Shown in pieces: positions 33,473-43,409 of a stretch of 64,000 nt of DNA. Each line of letters begins with the position of its first letter. The first letter of the stretch is position 1. The position numbers and the translations under genes were made by a program. Below the pieces are notes generated by a model. It had not been told where the DNA came from, did no database searches, and saw only the letters and a program-made list of their open reading frames with translations. This DNA is from Paraburkholderia metrosideri (GTDB lineage Bacteria > Pseudomonadota > Gammaproteobacteria > Burkholderiales > Burkholderiaceae): NCBI RefSeq assembly GCF_904848625.1, contig NZ_CAJHCP010000006.1, positions 62,001-126,000 on the forward strand, read 5' to 3'.

Positions 33473-34663
33473 TCAACCCAGCGAGAACGACCAGCGCGCT
33501 GCGACAGCGGGTCGCGTGTTGCCGGTCAGCAGCAGTTCGATCAGATCATGGACGCTGCGAATTGCCGAACCGAACGGCAACGCTTCACGTCCCCGGAAAA
33601 ACAGACCGTTGGCGACGTCACCGCGCAACGCCGCCGCGAGCCGTGTGTCGATGCAGAAGTGACCGAATTTCTCGATGCCGTCGCGCCAGCCGCACCTACT
33701 CAGGCATTCGAGTGCGGTTGGACACGCGTGCCGGAGTGCGCCGAGCTTGTCGCGGATTTTCGTTTCGTGCCGCAAATAGCGCGTGAGCCACGGGGTTTTC
33801 ACGGCGCGCGCGGGCAAACCCGTCACGCTGACGAATTCGACGATGTCGTCCGGGGTCGCTTCGGCCAGCACACGTTTGAAGTTCGGATGCGCGTCGCCTT
33901 CTTCGGTGACGGCGAACGGCGTGCCGAGTTGCACGCCGTTCGCGCCCGCGTCGAGCAGCGTACGCACGGCCTCGTGACTATTGATGCCACCCGCGACGAT
34001 CAACGGCACATCCTGCCGGCTGAGGCCGAGCGACTTGAACGTCGTGTCGAGTTCTTCGAGCACGCGCTCGAATTCAAAGCGCCCATCGTGCATGTCCGCG
34101 AGGTTGCCGACGCCGAGATGTCCGCCCGCGTGCGCCGGGTGTTCGATCACCACAGCGTCAGGCAAGCGGCCTTTCTTCATCCAGCGCTTGAGCACGAGCG
34201 CGACGCCGCGACTGTCCGACAGAATCGGGATCAACGCGATGTCATGCCCGTGGGTCATCTCCGGCAAATCGAGCGGCAGGCCCGCGCCCATCACGATCGC
34301 GTCGGCAGCGTTTTCGCAGGCCACGCGCACGTAGTCGGCCTGCGCGTTGAGCGCCTTCATTACGTTGACGGCGATCATGCCGTGGCCTTCGCCGAGGGCT
34401 TTGGCTGCGTGGATTTCACGCTTCAGCGCGGTAAGGTTGGCGTGTTCTAACGTCGTCGTGTCGGGCGACTGGCGGCATAACTCGATCAGGTCACGATGAT
34501 GATGTCGCAGATCGATACTGGCGATCGTGCCAAGCGCCCCTTCGCGAGCGACGCTGCCGGCCAGCCGGTGCGCGGAAATGCCGACGCCCATGCCGCCCTG
34601 TACGATCGGCAGCAACGAGCGGCCGCGGATGACCAGCGGCGGAAAACAATGAGAGTTGAGCAT
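33473..34663 (-). CDS. Nitronate monooxygenase / 2-nitropropane dioxygenase family
   Basis: A 396-aa FMN TIM-barrel enzyme. Opening PIVQGGMGVGISAHRLAGSV, middle IEHPAHAGGHLG (His expected as catalytic base in class I NMO), FMN-phosphate loop AGGINSHEAVRTLLDAGANG and VQLGTPFAVTEE. These enzymes oxidise toxic alkyl nitronates such as propionate 3-nitronate to aldehyde/oxo acid plus nitrite, using O2. Length 396 is somewhat longer than most. An SD is not obvious at the ATG 34663. Confidence 0.8.
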   Translation of the reverse strand: MLNSHCFPPLVIRGRSLLPIVQGGMGVGISAHRLAGSVAREGALGTIASIDLRHHHRDLIELCRQSPDTTTLEHANLTALKREIHAAKALGEGHGMIAVNVMKALNAQADYVRVACENAADAIVMGAGLPLDLPEMTHGHDIALIPILSDSRGVALVLKRWMKKGRLPDAVVIEHPAHAGGHLGVGNLADMHDGRFEFERVLEELDTTFKSLGLSRQDVPLIVAGGINSHEAVRTLLDAGANGVQLGTPFAVTEEGDAHPNFKRVLAEATPDDIVEFVSVTGLPARAVKTPWLTRYLRHETKIRDKLGALRHACPTALECLSRCGWRDGIEKFGHFCIDTRLAAALRGDVANGLFFRGREALPFGSAIRSVHDLIELLLTGNTRPAVAARWSFSLG

Positions 34664-34865
34664 GACGGGCCCGATGGTGAAGGATCGAACCGCTGATGAT
34701 CGGCTGTCGCGCGCGGCGTGCTTTGCTTCAGGTCAACCGGACGGCGAATGATCGCAGAACGAGTGGCGATGCGTTGACGCGGGTCATCTGGAGCGGGCTT
34801 TAATTGCCGCTGCGATCTCGTATGCGCTACGTCACGGCATGCGTTTTAGCGCACCGCATGCGCAA

Positions 34866-34895
34866 TAAAAAAGCCCGCTTCGAAGAAGCGGGCTT
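34866..34895 (-). terminator. Terminator of the ABC-F gene
   Basis: On the minus strand AAGCCCGCTTC pairs with GAAGCGGGCTT (34885-34895 with 34871-34881, GAA loop) and is followed by a T-run (A-run at 34866-34870 on the plus strand). Confidence 0.85.
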
Positions 34896-34937
34896 GGCGA
34901 TGCTACGTGAAGCAAAAGGCGTTTAGATTGACAACCC

Positions 34938-36530
34938 TTACTGCACGCCCTGGCTCGTCAGGAACTCTTCGTAGTTGCCACCGAAGTCGTTCAACGTGCC
35001 ATCGGTTTTCACTTCGATGATCCGGTTCGCCAGGCCGCTGACAAACTCGCGGTCGTGCGACACGAAAATCAGCGTGCCTTCGAACTTGTCGAGCGCGATC
35101 TGCAGCGACTCGATCGATTCCATGTCCATGTGGTTGGTCGGCTCGTCCATCAGCAGCACGTTGTGGCGGCCCAGCATCAGCTTGCCCCAGATCATGCGGC
35201 CCTTCTCGCCACCGGAGAGCACCTTCACCGACTTGCGGATGTCGTCGGCATTGAACAGCAGGCGGCCCAGCGTGCCACGCACCATCTGCTCGTCGTCGCC
35301 TTCCTGACGGTAGCCGTCGATCCAGTCCATCAGCGTGATGTCTTGCGGAAACTCTTCGTACGTGTCTTGCGGCATGTAGCCGATGTTCGCGTTTTCCGCC
35401 CACTTCACGTTGCCGTGATCGAGTTCCAGCTTGCCCAGCAGCGAACGCAGCAGCGTGGTCTTGCCCGCGCCGTTCTCGCCGATGATCGCGATACGCTCGC
35501 CCGGCTGCACGCTGACACTGAAGTCGTTGAAGATGGTCCGTTCGTACTTCTTCGAAATCTTCTCGGCCACCACCGCGATGTTGTGCAGCTTCTTTTCAAA
35601 CTCGAAGCGGATGAACGGGTTCTGACGCGACGACGGCTTGAATTCCTCGATCTTGATCTTGTCGATCATCTTCAGACGACTGGTTGCCTGACGTGCCTTC
35701 GACTTGTTCGCCGAGAAGCGGCGCACGAAGTCCTGCAGGTCGGCCACGCGTTCCTTGGCCTTCGCGTTGGCGTTCTGCTGACGCTCGCGCGCCTGCGTGC
35801 TGGCCAGCATGTAATCGTCGTAGTTGCCCGGATAGACCTTCAGCGTGCCGAAGTCCATGTCGGCCATGTGCGTGCAGACCTGGTTCAGGAAGTGTCGATC
35901 GTGCGAGATGATGATCATCGTCGAGTTGTACTGGTTGAGCACGTCTTCCAGCCAGCGGATCGAGTTGATGTCCAGGTTGTTGGTCGGCTCGTCGAGCAGC
36001 AGCACGTCCGGCTTCGAGAACAGCGCCTGCGCGAGCAGCACGCGCAGTTTCCAGCCCGGCGCAACATTGCTCATCGGACCGTTGTGGTCTTCGATTGCGA
36101 TGCCGATGCCCAGCAGCAGTTCGCCCGCGCGCGCTTCTGCCGTGTAGCCGTCGTACTCGGCGAACTTCGCTTCGAGTTCGGCCGCGTGCATGTAGTCGTC
36201 GTCGGTCGCGTCGGGGTTCGCGTAGATCGCGTCGCGCTCGGTCATCGCGGCCCACATTTCAGCGTGGCCCATCATCACGACGTCGAGCACGCGCACGTCT
36301 TCGTACGCGAACTGGTCCTGGCGCAATTTACCGAGGCGAATGTTCGGTTCGAGCATCACGTTGCCCGAACTCGGCTCCAGATCGGAACCCAGAATCTTCA
36401 TGAAGGTGGATTTACCGCAGCCATTCGCACCGATCAGGCCATAGCGGTTGCCTCCCCCGAATTTGACCGAGATGTTCTCGAAGAGGGGCTTGGGCCCGAA
36501 TTGCATGGTGATATTGGCGGTAGACAGCAC
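34938..36530 (-). CDS. ybiT: ABC-F ribosome-associated ATPase, YbiT type
   Basis: A 530-aa cytoplasmic protein with two ABC domains and no membrane part: Walker [10 protein letters not shown] and GENGAGKTT, Walker [12 protein letters not shown] and [11 protein letters not shown], signature LSGGEKGRM in the second half. The opening [20 protein letters not shown] is the typical YbiT start, so I place it at the GTG at 36530 (SD GGGAC) rather than at the in-frame codon 36569. ABC-F proteins act on the ribosomal E site; the YbiT role is incompletely known. The family length (about 530 aa) matches exactly. Confidence 0.92.
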   Translation of the reverse strand: MLSTANITMQFGPKPLFENISVKFGGGNRYGLIGANGCGKSTFMKILGSDLEPSSGNVMLEPNIRLGKLRQDQFAYEDVRVLDVVMMGHAEMWAAMTERDAIYANPDATDDDYMHAAELEAKFAEYDGYTAEARAGELLLGIGIAIEDHNGPMSNVAPGWKLRVLLAQALFSKPDVLLLDEPTNNLDINSIRWLEDVLNQYNSTMIIISHDRHFLNQVCTHMADMDFGTLKVYPGNYDDYMLASTQARERQQNANAKAKERVADLQDFVRRFSANKSKARQATSRLKMIDKIKIEEFKPSSRQNPFIRFEFEKKLHNIAVVAEKISKKYERTIFNDFSVSVQPGERIAIIGENGAGKTTLLRSLLGKLELDHGNVKWAENANIGYMPQDTYEEFPQDITLMDWIDGYRQEGDDEQMVRGTLGRLLFNADDIRKSVKVLSGGEKGRMIWGKLMLGRHNVLLMDEPTNHMDMESIESLQIALDKFEGTLIFVSHDREFVSGLANRIIEVKTDGTLNDFGGNYEEFLTSQGVQ

Positions 36531-36790
36531 GGCGCGTCCCTTTGAATGTGATATCGGCGAAAAACCCAATATTTTAGCAGGTTATCGCGAAATCAACCCA
36601 CGCGCACGTCGGGCGCCTGTCACGCATCAGTGATGTAACCGGCATCAGACACCGGATAAAACCGCGCGTGCCTGTCTGGACACCGCCGGGCACGCGACGT
36701 GCGACATCACTCGCTCACCCAATGACCGTGCGCCACAGGTCCGGTTGCCTATACTTTTTGAACACCAACGAAGATCAAAGGAGGAAGTTC

Positions 36791-36997
36791 ATGTCGGAAC
36801 ACGTGTACAAACAGATCGAACTGACCGGCTCGTCGAAAAAATCGATCGACGACGCCGTCAGCACCGCGATTGCCAAAGCGTCGAAGACGTTACGCAACCT
36901 GCACTGGTTCGAAGTCATCGAAACGCGGGGTCAGATCGAGGATGACAAGGTGGCGTACTGGCAGGTGACGATCAAGGTCGGTTTGCGCATCGAGTGA
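36791..36997 (+). CDS. Dodecin family flavin-binding protein
   Basis: A 68-aa protein ([20 protein letters not shown], then [20 protein letters not shown]) with the dodecin fold: two strands around a helix and the flavin-stacking Trp in LHWFEV. Dodecins assemble as 12-mers that store or buffer flavins. An ideal AAAGGAGG (36778-36785) precedes the ATG at 36791. A bidirectional terminator follows. Confidence 0.92.
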   Translation: MSEHVYKQIELTGSSKKSIDDAVSTAIAKASKTLRNLHWFEVIETRGQIEDDKVAYWQVTIKVGLRIE

Positions 36998-37052
36998 CGC
37001 GCAGCCGGAGGCATTCCTGTCGCCACAGCTAGCCAGAGCCAACGCCCAAGCG

Positions 37053-37087
37053 AAAAAAAGCTGCGTCCGTGCGGGACGCAGCTTTTT
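37053..37087. terminator. Bidirectional terminator between dodecin and the BMP binding protein
   Basis: AAAAAGCTGCGTCC (37055-37068) and GGACGCAGCTTTTT (37074-37087) form a perfect 14-bp stem around GTGCG, with A-run and T-run on both sides, serving both converging genes. Confidence 0.9.
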
Positions 37088-37125
37088 CGATGCCGCGATT
37101 GCCGGATCAAGCCCGGCTCGAGCCC

Positions 37126-38220
37126 TTACTTCGGCAACGCACCGTCCACGCCTTCCACATACCAGTTGATACGTTGCAGATCGGCGTCGCCGAGCGTCTT
37201 GCCAGCGGGCACCTTGACCGCACCCGACTGATCCTTGATCGGGCCAGTGAACACGTCCCACTTGCCGCTCGCCAGTTCGTCGCGCTTCGCGGCGACCTGC
37301 TTGAGCCCGTCAGCCGGGATCGCCGAGGTGTTCACGTCGTCGAGCGACACCGCTTTTTGCGGAATGCCCCACCACACCGGATCGTTCTTCCACTTACCGT
37401 CGAGCACCTGCTGGATCGCTGCGTTGTAGTAGACGCCCCAATTCCCGACCACCGAGCCCAGGTGCGCGTCAGGACCGAACTTTTTCATGTCCGAATCCCA
37501 GCCGAACGCGTGTACGTGTTTCTCCGATGCGGTCGCCAGTGTCGCGCTCGAATCGGTGTTCTGCAGCAGCACGTCTGCGCCCTGGCCGATCAGCGTTTCA
37601 GCCGCCTGCTTTTCCTTGCCCGGATCGAACCAGCTGTTGATCCAGATGACCTTCGTATGCACGTTCGGATTCACCGAGCGCGCGCCGAGTGTGTACGCGT
37701 TGATGTTGCGGATCACTTCCGGAATCGGCACCGACGCGACGAAACCGAGCGTGTTCGTCTTCGTCACCTTGCCCGCTGCGACGCCGGCCAGGTACGCGCC
37801 CTGATACATACGCACGTCGTAGGTACCGAAGTTCGGCGCCTTTTTATAGCCGGTGGCGTGCAGGAACACGGTGTCCGGGAAATCCTTCGCGACCTTCAGC
37901 ATGAAATCCTGATAGCCGAAGCTCGTGCCGATGATGATCTTGTTGCCCTTGTTCGCGAGATCGCGGAACACGCGTTCCGAGTCGGCCGATTCCGGCACGT
38001 TCTCGACCCGCGTGATCTTGATCTTGTTGCCGAACTTCGCTTCGGCCTGCTTCGAGCCCGCGTCGTGCGCAAAGGTCCAGCCAGCATCGCCCGGATTGCC
38101 GAGGTAGACGAATGCAACGCCGGGTGCGTCGGCAGCTTGCGCGCTTTGCGCGAACGGTGCGGCAAGCGCGAGCGAGGCCGCGCCCCACGCAAAGGCGGTC
38201 AGCAGATTTCTTCTCTTCAT
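37126..38220 (-). CDS. BMP-family (nucleoside/purine) ABC substrate-binding protein
   Basis: A 364-aa exported protein. Signal region MKRRNLLTAFAWGAASLALA, with RRNLL resembling a twin-arginine motif, ends near AQAADAPG. The mature protein has the BMP/Med signature pattern (AFVYLGNPGDAGWTFAHDAG; TSFGYQDFMLKVAKDFPDTV; YQGAYLAGVAAGKVTKTN). Such proteins bind purine nucleosides or related bases, which fits the neighbouring purine genes. The ATG at 38220 has AGGAGAGA. Last gene of the ATPase-permease-permease-binder cluster. Confidence 0.87.
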   Translation of the reverse strand: MKRRNLLTAFAWGAASLALAAPFAQSAQAADAPGVAFVYLGNPGDAGWTFAHDAGSKQAEAKFGNKIKITRVENVPESADSERVFRDLANKGNKIIIGTSFGYQDFMLKVAKDFPDTVFLHATGYKKAPNFGTYDVRMYQGAYLAGVAAGKVTKTNTLGFVASVPIPEVIRNINAYTLGARSVNPNVHTKVIWINSWFDPGKEKQAAETLIGQGADVLLQNTDSSATLATASEKHVHAFGWDSDMKKFGPDAHLGSVVGNWGVYYNAAIQQVLDGKWKNDPVWWGIPQKAVSLDDVNTSAIPADGLKQVAAKRDELASGKWDVFTGPIKDQSGAVKVPAGKTLGDADLQRINWYVEGVDGALPK

Positions 38221-38295
38221 GTTCTCTCCTGTCGTGTTCAATAGTGTGCGGTTGTGTTTATCAGGTGATGCAAAACATTTGGACGGGCTGCCCCA

Positions 38296-39225
38296 TCAAC
38301 CCGCCGAGAAAAACGGCTTGCCCAGTGAAGCGGGCGCATTCAGACGGATCGTGTTCGGATTGCGCGAGATCACGACCAGCACGACGACCGTCGCGATATA
38401 CGGCAGCATCGCGAGGAATTGCGTCGGGACCGGCACGCCGATTGCCTGTGCGTAGAACTGCAGACCGGTTACCGCGCCGAACAGCAGCGCGCCGATCAGC
38501 AGACGCCCAGGGCGCCACGTCGCGAATACGACCAGCGCGAGCGCGATCCAGCCACGGCCCGACGTCAGGTTTTCCTGCCACAGGTGCAGATTGACGATCG
38601 AGTAGTAGCCACCCGCGAGTCCTGCCATGCCGCCGCCGAAAGCCACCGCGCCGTAGCGCACGCCGACCACCGGAAAGCCGACCGAATGCGCCACTTGCGG
38701 CGATTCGCCGACCGAGCGCAGCACGAGGCCCGCACGGGTGCGGTACAGGAACCAGCCGATCACCGCGAACATCAGGAACGCGAGGTAATCGAGCGGCGTG
38801 AGGCTGAAAAACGCAGGACCGAGCACGGGAATCTTCGAGAGCCCGGGAATGGTCCACGTGTCGATGGTCGCGCGCACCGCTGCCGACGTGTACGGCTTGC
38901 CGACATAGGCGGACAGCCCAATGCCGAAGATCGTCAGCGACAAACCGGTGGCGACCTGGTTGGCGAGCATGGTCAGCGTGAGGAACGCGAACAGCAGCGA
39001 CATCGCGAGACCGGCGCCAATCGCGGCGAGCACGCCGAGCCAAGGGTTGCCGGTAATTGCCGTGACCGCGTAACCGCTCACGGCGCCCATCAGCATCATT
39101 CCTTCGACGCCGAGGTTCAGAACACCGGATTTTTCGGTGACGAGTTCGCCTGCACCCGCGAACATCAGCGGAATCGCGGCGGTGACGGCGCTCGAAGTGA
39201 GCGCGCTAGCTTGTTGGATATCCAT
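38296..39225 (-). CDS. Nucleoside/purine-type ABC permease (second subunit)
   Basis: A 309-aa BMP-system inner-membrane permease (YufQ-like) with 8-9 TM segments and the block [20 protein letters not shown] that marks the family. It lies 30 bp after the first permease. Operates with the twin-ATPase subunit encoded at 40450-42051. Confidence 0.88.
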   Translation of the reverse strand: MDIQQASALTSSAVTAAIPLMFAGAGELVTEKSGVLNLGVEGMMLMGAVSGYAVTAITGNPWLGVLAAIGAGLAMSLLFAFLTLTMLANQVATGLSLTIFGIGLSAYVGKPYTSAAVRATIDTWTIPGLSKIPVLGPAFFSLTPLDYLAFLMFAVIGWFLYRTRAGLVLRSVGESPQVAHSVGFPVVGVRYGAVAFGGGMAGLAGGYYSIVNLHLWQENLTSGRGWIALALVVFATWRPGRLLIGALLFGAVTGLQFYAQAIGVPVPTQFLAMLPYIATVVVLVVISRNPNTIRLNAPASLGKPFFSAG

Positions 39226-39255
39226 GAGATCGGCTGAAAAAAAGCGGTGAACGGA

Positions 39256-40362
39256 TCAGTGAGCGGGAGCGGCCAGCGAACGGCGGCGCACACGGTAGTT
39301 CACGAACAGGTCGGCACCCAGCAGGCAGAACAGCAGCAGCCCCTGGAACACACCGGAAAGCGCCTGCGGCAATTGCATCGAGGTCTGCACGGCTTCGCCG
39401 CCGAGATACAACAGCGCCATCAGCAGACTCGCGAGCACGATGCCGACGGGATGCAGCCGGCCGACGAACACGACGATGATCGCGGTGAAGCCATAACCCG
39501 GCGACCAGGTCGCCTGCAACTGGCCGATCGGACCGGCGATCTCGCCCATGCCGGCGAGGCCTGCGAGGCCGCCGCTGATCAGCAGCGAGGTCCAGATGGT
39601 TTTCTTGTCGGAGAAACCCGCGTAGCGCGCGGCGAGCGGCGCAAGACCGCCGACGTTCATCTTGTAGCCCGCGAAGCTCTTGCGCATGAAAATCCACACC
39701 AGCGGAATCGCGACCAGCGTGACGAACACCGACGCGTTCAGCCGCGTGCCGCGCAGCCATTTCCAGTGCCAGTCGCCATACAGCGTTGGGTAAAGCGCGT
39801 CGCCGCTGAACATCTCCGACAGCGGGAAATTCATCCCCTGCGGATCGCGCCACGGGCCGCTGACCAGATAGATCAGCAACTGCGTGGCCACGTACGTGAG
39901 CATCAGGCTGACGAGAATCTCGTTGGTGTTGAAGCGGCTTTTCAGCAGCGCGGGAATCGCCGCCCACACCATGCCGCCGACCACCCCGGCGATCATCATG
40001 GTGACCAGAATCCACCAGCCGGTAGCCTGATCGAAATAGATCGCGACACCGCTCGCGGCAATCCCGCCGAGCAGCATCTGCCCTTCAGCGCCGATATTCC
40101 AGACGTTCGCGCGATAGCCGACTGCCAGACCGAGGCCGATCAGGCACAACGGCGACGCCTTCAGCAGCAGTTCGGACCAGCCGTTCACGCTGGATAGCGG
40201 TTCGATAAAGAAAGCGTGCATCGCCTCCAGCGGATCGCGGCCCACCAGGCTGAAAATCAGGAAGCCGATCACCAGCGTGAGCAGCGCGGCGATCAGCGGC
40301 ACGGCGAGTTGCATCGTCCGCGAGGGCGTCGTGCGTGCTTCGAGTCGGTAAGGAAAGGTCAT
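39256..40362 (-). CDS. Nucleoside/purine-type ABC permease (first subunit)
   Basis: A 368-aa inner-membrane permease (YufP-like). Family block LAVGYRANVWNIGAEGQMLL; long TM array. The ATG at 40362 is preferred over an in-frame TTG at 40437, since the hydrophobic N-terminus starts there, but the SD is weak. Gap to the ATPase stop is 87 bp. Confidence 0.87.
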   Translation of the reverse strand: MTFPYRLEARTTPSRTMQLAVPLIAALLTLVIGFLIFSLVGRDPLEAMHAFFIEPLSSVNGWSELLLKASPLCLIGLGLAVGYRANVWNIGAEGQMLLGGIAASGVAIYFDQATGWWILVTMMIAGVVGGMVWAAIPALLKSRFNTNEILVSLMLTYVATQLLIYLVSGPWRDPQGMNFPLSEMFSGDALYPTLYGDWHWKWLRGTRLNASVFVTLVAIPLVWIFMRKSFAGYKMNVGGLAPLAARYAGFSDKKTIWTSLLISGGLAGLAGMGEIAGPIGQLQATWSPGYGFTAIIVVFVGRLHPVGIVLASLLMALLYLGGEAVQTSMQLPQALSGVFQGLLLFCLLGADLFVNYRVRRRSLAAPAH

Positions 40363-40449
40363 GGGTAGCGTGTGATTGAGCGCGTTGTTGTTGTCGAAGT
40401 GGTCGAAGTTGTCGGGCCGCACCGGTTGGCCCGGCAAGCCGGCGTTGCG

Positions 40450-42051
40450 TTACGCATGCGCCGGCTGCTCCGCCGACGGCGCCGCGCCTTCGCGTCCGCC
40501 GAACAGGCCCGCCATCCAGCGGCCGATCTCCTCGGCATTGGTCGCGCCCGTGGCACGCACCGGCGACAGTCGGCCACCGGCCAGCACCGCGATGCGGTCG
40601 CAGATATCGAACAACTCCTCCAGTTCTTCCGAGATCACCAGGATCGCTACACCGCGCGCGGACAGATCGAGCAACTGCTGGCGAATGAATGCCGCCGCGC
40701 CGACGTCGACACCCCACGTGGGTTGCGCGACCACCAGCACCTTGGGCGCCTGCAGGATCTCGCGTCCCATGATGTATTTCTGCAGATTGCCGCCCGACAG
40801 ACTTTGCGCGAGTGCTTCCGAACCGCCGCAGCGCACGTCGAACGCTTCGATGCAGCGCTTCGCGAATGCGCGCATCGCGCCCGCCTTGATCCAGCCCGAC
40901 TTCACCATCTGCTGACGATGCGCGGTCAGCAATGCGTTTTCCGACAGCGACATCGCCGGCACCGCACCGCGTCCAAGCCGCTCTTCGGGCACGAAGCCGA
41001 AGCCGAGCGAGCGACGGCCACCCGCGCCCATGCGCGCTGCCGCTTTACCGCAAATCGTCACCGCGTCGGCGCGCCCGCCACGTTTCTCGCCCGACAGCGC
41101 CGACAGCAATTCCGCCTGCCCGTTGCCCGACACACCGGCGATGCCAAAGATCTCGCCGGCATGCACGCCGAACGACACGTTGTTCAGCGACGTGCCGAAC
41201 GGGTCGTCGCTTTGCACCGACAACTCCTTCACGTCGAGCAGCACCGCGCCGGGGTTGTGCTCGCGCCGTGTGTAATCGGGCAGCGAGTGGCCGACCATCA
41301 ATTGCGCGAGCGACGCATGCGTTTCGCCCTTCGGCTTCACATGACCGGTCACGCGGCCGCCGCGCATCACCGTCGCGGTGTCGCACAGTTCCTGGATTTC
41401 GTCGAGCTTGTGGCTGATGTAGAGAATGCTGCAGCCTTCGGCCGCGAGCCGGCGCAGCGTCGCGAACAGCTTGCGCACCGCTTGGGGCGTCAGCACCGAA
41501 GTCGGTTCGTCCATGATCAGCAGACGCGGGTTCTGCAGCAGGCAGCGCACGATCTCGACGCGTTGCCGCTCACCCACCGTCAGGCTATGCACGTGACGCT
41601 GCGGGTCGATGTCGAGGCCGTAGTCGGCCGACACTTCGCGGATCCGTTTGGACAGCGTCTTCAGATCGAACGGTTCGTCGAGTGCGAGCGCAATGTTTTC
41701 GCCGACCGTGAGCGTCTCGAACAGCGAAAAATGCTGGAACACCATGCCGACGCCGAGCTTGCGCGCCGCCGCCGGACTCGCGATCTCGACCGGCTGGCCT
41801 TCCCAGCGAATCTCGCCGGCATCGGGCCGCACCGCGCCGTAAATGATCTTCATCAGCGTGCTTTTACCGGCGCCATTTTCGCCGAGCACCGCATGGATTT
41901 CACCCGGCTGCACGATCAACGTGACGTCGTCGTTGGCGCGCACGGCCGGATATTGTTTGGTGATGCCCGAGAGCACCAGCCTGGGCGTCGCCTGTTCCGG
42001 CCTGTTTGCCGGCTGCGCGGCGGCGCCGTTGCTATAAGAAGAGTCGCTCAT
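40450..42051 (-). CDS. Nucleoside/purine-type ABC importer, twin ATP-binding subunit
   Basis: A 533-aa protein with two fused ABC domains (YufO/sugar-type architecture). Domain 1: Walker A GENGAGKST, signature LTVGERQRVEI, Walker B LLIMDEPTSVL. Domain 2 is degenerate in Walker A (GVSGNGQAE) and Walker B (VLVVAQPTWGVD), as usual for this family, with LSGGNLQK. First gene of the importer cluster, divergent from the LysR at 42302. Confidence 0.9.
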   Translation of the reverse strand: MSDSSYSNGAAAQPANRPEQATPRLVLSGITKQYPAVRANDDVTLIVQPGEIHAVLGENGAGKSTLMKIIYGAVRPDAGEIRWEGQPVEIASPAAARKLGVGMVFQHFSLFETLTVGENIALALDEPFDLKTLSKRIREVSADYGLDIDPQRHVHSLTVGERQRVEIVRCLLQNPRLLIMDEPTSVLTPQAVRKLFATLRRLAAEGCSILYISHKLDEIQELCDTATVMRGGRVTGHVKPKGETHASLAQLMVGHSLPDYTRREHNPGAVLLDVKELSVQSDDPFGTSLNNVSFGVHAGEIFGIAGVSGNGQAELLSALSGEKRGGRADAVTICGKAAARMGAGGRRSLGFGFVPEERLGRGAVPAMSLSENALLTAHRQQMVKSGWIKAGAMRAFAKRCIEAFDVRCGGSEALAQSLSGGNLQKYIMGREILQAPKVLVVAQPTWGVDVGAAAFIRQQLLDLSARGVAILVISEELEELFDICDRIAVLAGGRLSPVRATGATNAEEIGRWMAGLFGGREGAAPSAEQPAHA

Positions 42052-42301
42052 GTGATTCCGTAGTACGTCAGAGACTGCCGGTTACAGCGTGTCCGTCCAC
42101 CTTGCCGGCAGACGATCCGTCACCACAACCGGGTGACAATACCTAATTCGACCCAGTCAGTCGAGCCGCCAAAATTCCCGCAAACCCGCGTCGTAGCAAG
42201 CTCTGCGGGTATGCCTCTCTTGACGCGGTTTTTCGTTCATATTAAAAAGCATATACCCCAACGCCCGTTCGATCAGCCAGAACATATATTTCGGAGAAGT
42301 C

Positions 42302-43234
42302 ATGAGTCAGCAACGCGAGGCGATCGATACGTACCTTCTACGCGTCTTGCATACCTTGTTGATGGAGCGCAGCGTCACGCGCGCAGCCGTCAAACTGAAT
42401 CAGTCACAACCTGCCATCAGCGCGGCGCTGCGCCGCCTGCGCGACATCACCGGCGACCCGCTGCTAGTGCGCGGCAAATCCGGCATGGTGCCGACCGAGT
42501 ACGGCCTGCGCCTGCTCGAACCGGTGCAGAACGCGCTGCGCGAAATCGAACGCATCAAGTTCCAGCAGCACAACTTCGATCCGGCGACATCGATCCGTTG
42601 CTACCGGATCGGTTGTCCCGACTACCTGAACGTGCTGTTCGTGCCGACCGTGGTCGAACGGTTTCGCCAGGCCGCGCCGAACGCGACGCTCGAATTTCAC
42701 TCGCTCGGACCCGCCTTCGACTACGAACTCGCGCTCGAGGACGGCAAGCTCGACACCGTGGTCGGCAACTGGCCGGAGCCGCCGGAGCAACTGCATCTGT
42801 CGAACCTGTTTGTCGACCAGATCGTCTGCCTGATGAGCAACACGCATCCGTTCGCCAAACGCGGCGGGCTCACGCTCGACCAGTACCTGAATGCGCCGCA
42901 TCTTGCGCCTACTCCCTATTCGGTGGGCCAGCGCGGCGCGATCGACGTGCACCTCGCGCGCGAGCGCCTGAAGCGTCATGTGGTCGTCACGTTGCCGTAC
43001 TTCAATCTGGCGCCGTACGTGCTGATCAAGTCCGATCTGATCTTCACGACCACGCGCCTCTTTGCCGACTACTACGCGAAGTTTTTGCCGCTCACCGTGG
43101 TGCCCGCGCCGCTCGATTTCCCGCCGATGCAGTACTACCAGTTGTGGCACGAGCGCGTGCATTACTCCGACGAAGTGCGCTGGTTGCGCAGTCTGGTTGC
43201 CGAGGCGACCAGGACGTTGATCGACAAGCCTTAA
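42302..43234 (+). CDS. LysR-type regulator, likely of purine uptake/catabolism
   Basis: A 310-aa protein. HTH VLHTLLMERSVTRAAVKLNQ, then SQPAISAALRRLRDITGDPL (about 14-55); effector domain from 92. It reads like the NodD/LinR-type LysR branch. It is divergent from the nucleoside/purine ABC cluster and convergent with the 8-oxoguanine deaminase gene, so those are the likely targets (inference). A CGGAGAAG SD fixes the ATG at 42302. The 250-bp gap holds both promoters. Confidence 0.85.
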   Translation: MSQQREAIDTYLLRVLHTLLMERSVTRAAVKLNQSQPAISAALRRLRDITGDPLLVRGKSGMVPTEYGLRLLEPVQNALREIERIKFQQHNFDPATSIRCYRIGCPDYLNVLFVPTVVERFRQAAPNATLEFHSLGPAFDYELALEDGKLDTVVGNWPEPPEQLHLSNLFVDQIVCLMSNTHPFAKRGGLTLDQYLNAPHLAPTPYSVGQRGAIDVHLARERLKRHVVVTLPYFNLAPYVLIKSDLIFTTTRLFADYYAKFLPLTVVPAPLDFPPMQYYQLWHERVHYSDEVRWLRSLVAEATRTLIDKP

Positions 43235-43247
43235 AGCCTTCCTGCTG

Positions 43248-43292
43248 CGAGTTGGCCGCCGCCTTTGTGGCCCGGTGGCGGCGGCCAACTCG
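43248..43292. terminator. Perfect 16-bp stem-loop between convergent lysR and deaminase
   Basis: CGAGTTGGCCGCCGCC (43248-43263) and GGCGGCGGCCAACTCG (43277-43292), 13-nt loop. No clear T-run. Very stable; likely terminates both converging transcripts. Confidence 0.65.
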
Positions 43293-43409
43293 TTGATTGG
43301 CCTGCGGCGCTTTCTTTGCGCCTAGGCAATTCCCAGGCAACGCCTATGTCAGCGTCTGCGCCTACTTTCCGCAAGCTGCTTCCGCAGTTCGCGCCGCTGT
43401 CTGCCTCCG

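Noticed and set aside
35055-36545. Antisense 496-aa frame over the ABC-F gene
   Set aside because: Complement of a highly conserved coding sequence; composition typical of a shadow.
40372-42063. 563-aa frame opposite the twin ABC ATPase
   Set aside because: Shadow of the ATPase; no known domain in the antisense translation.
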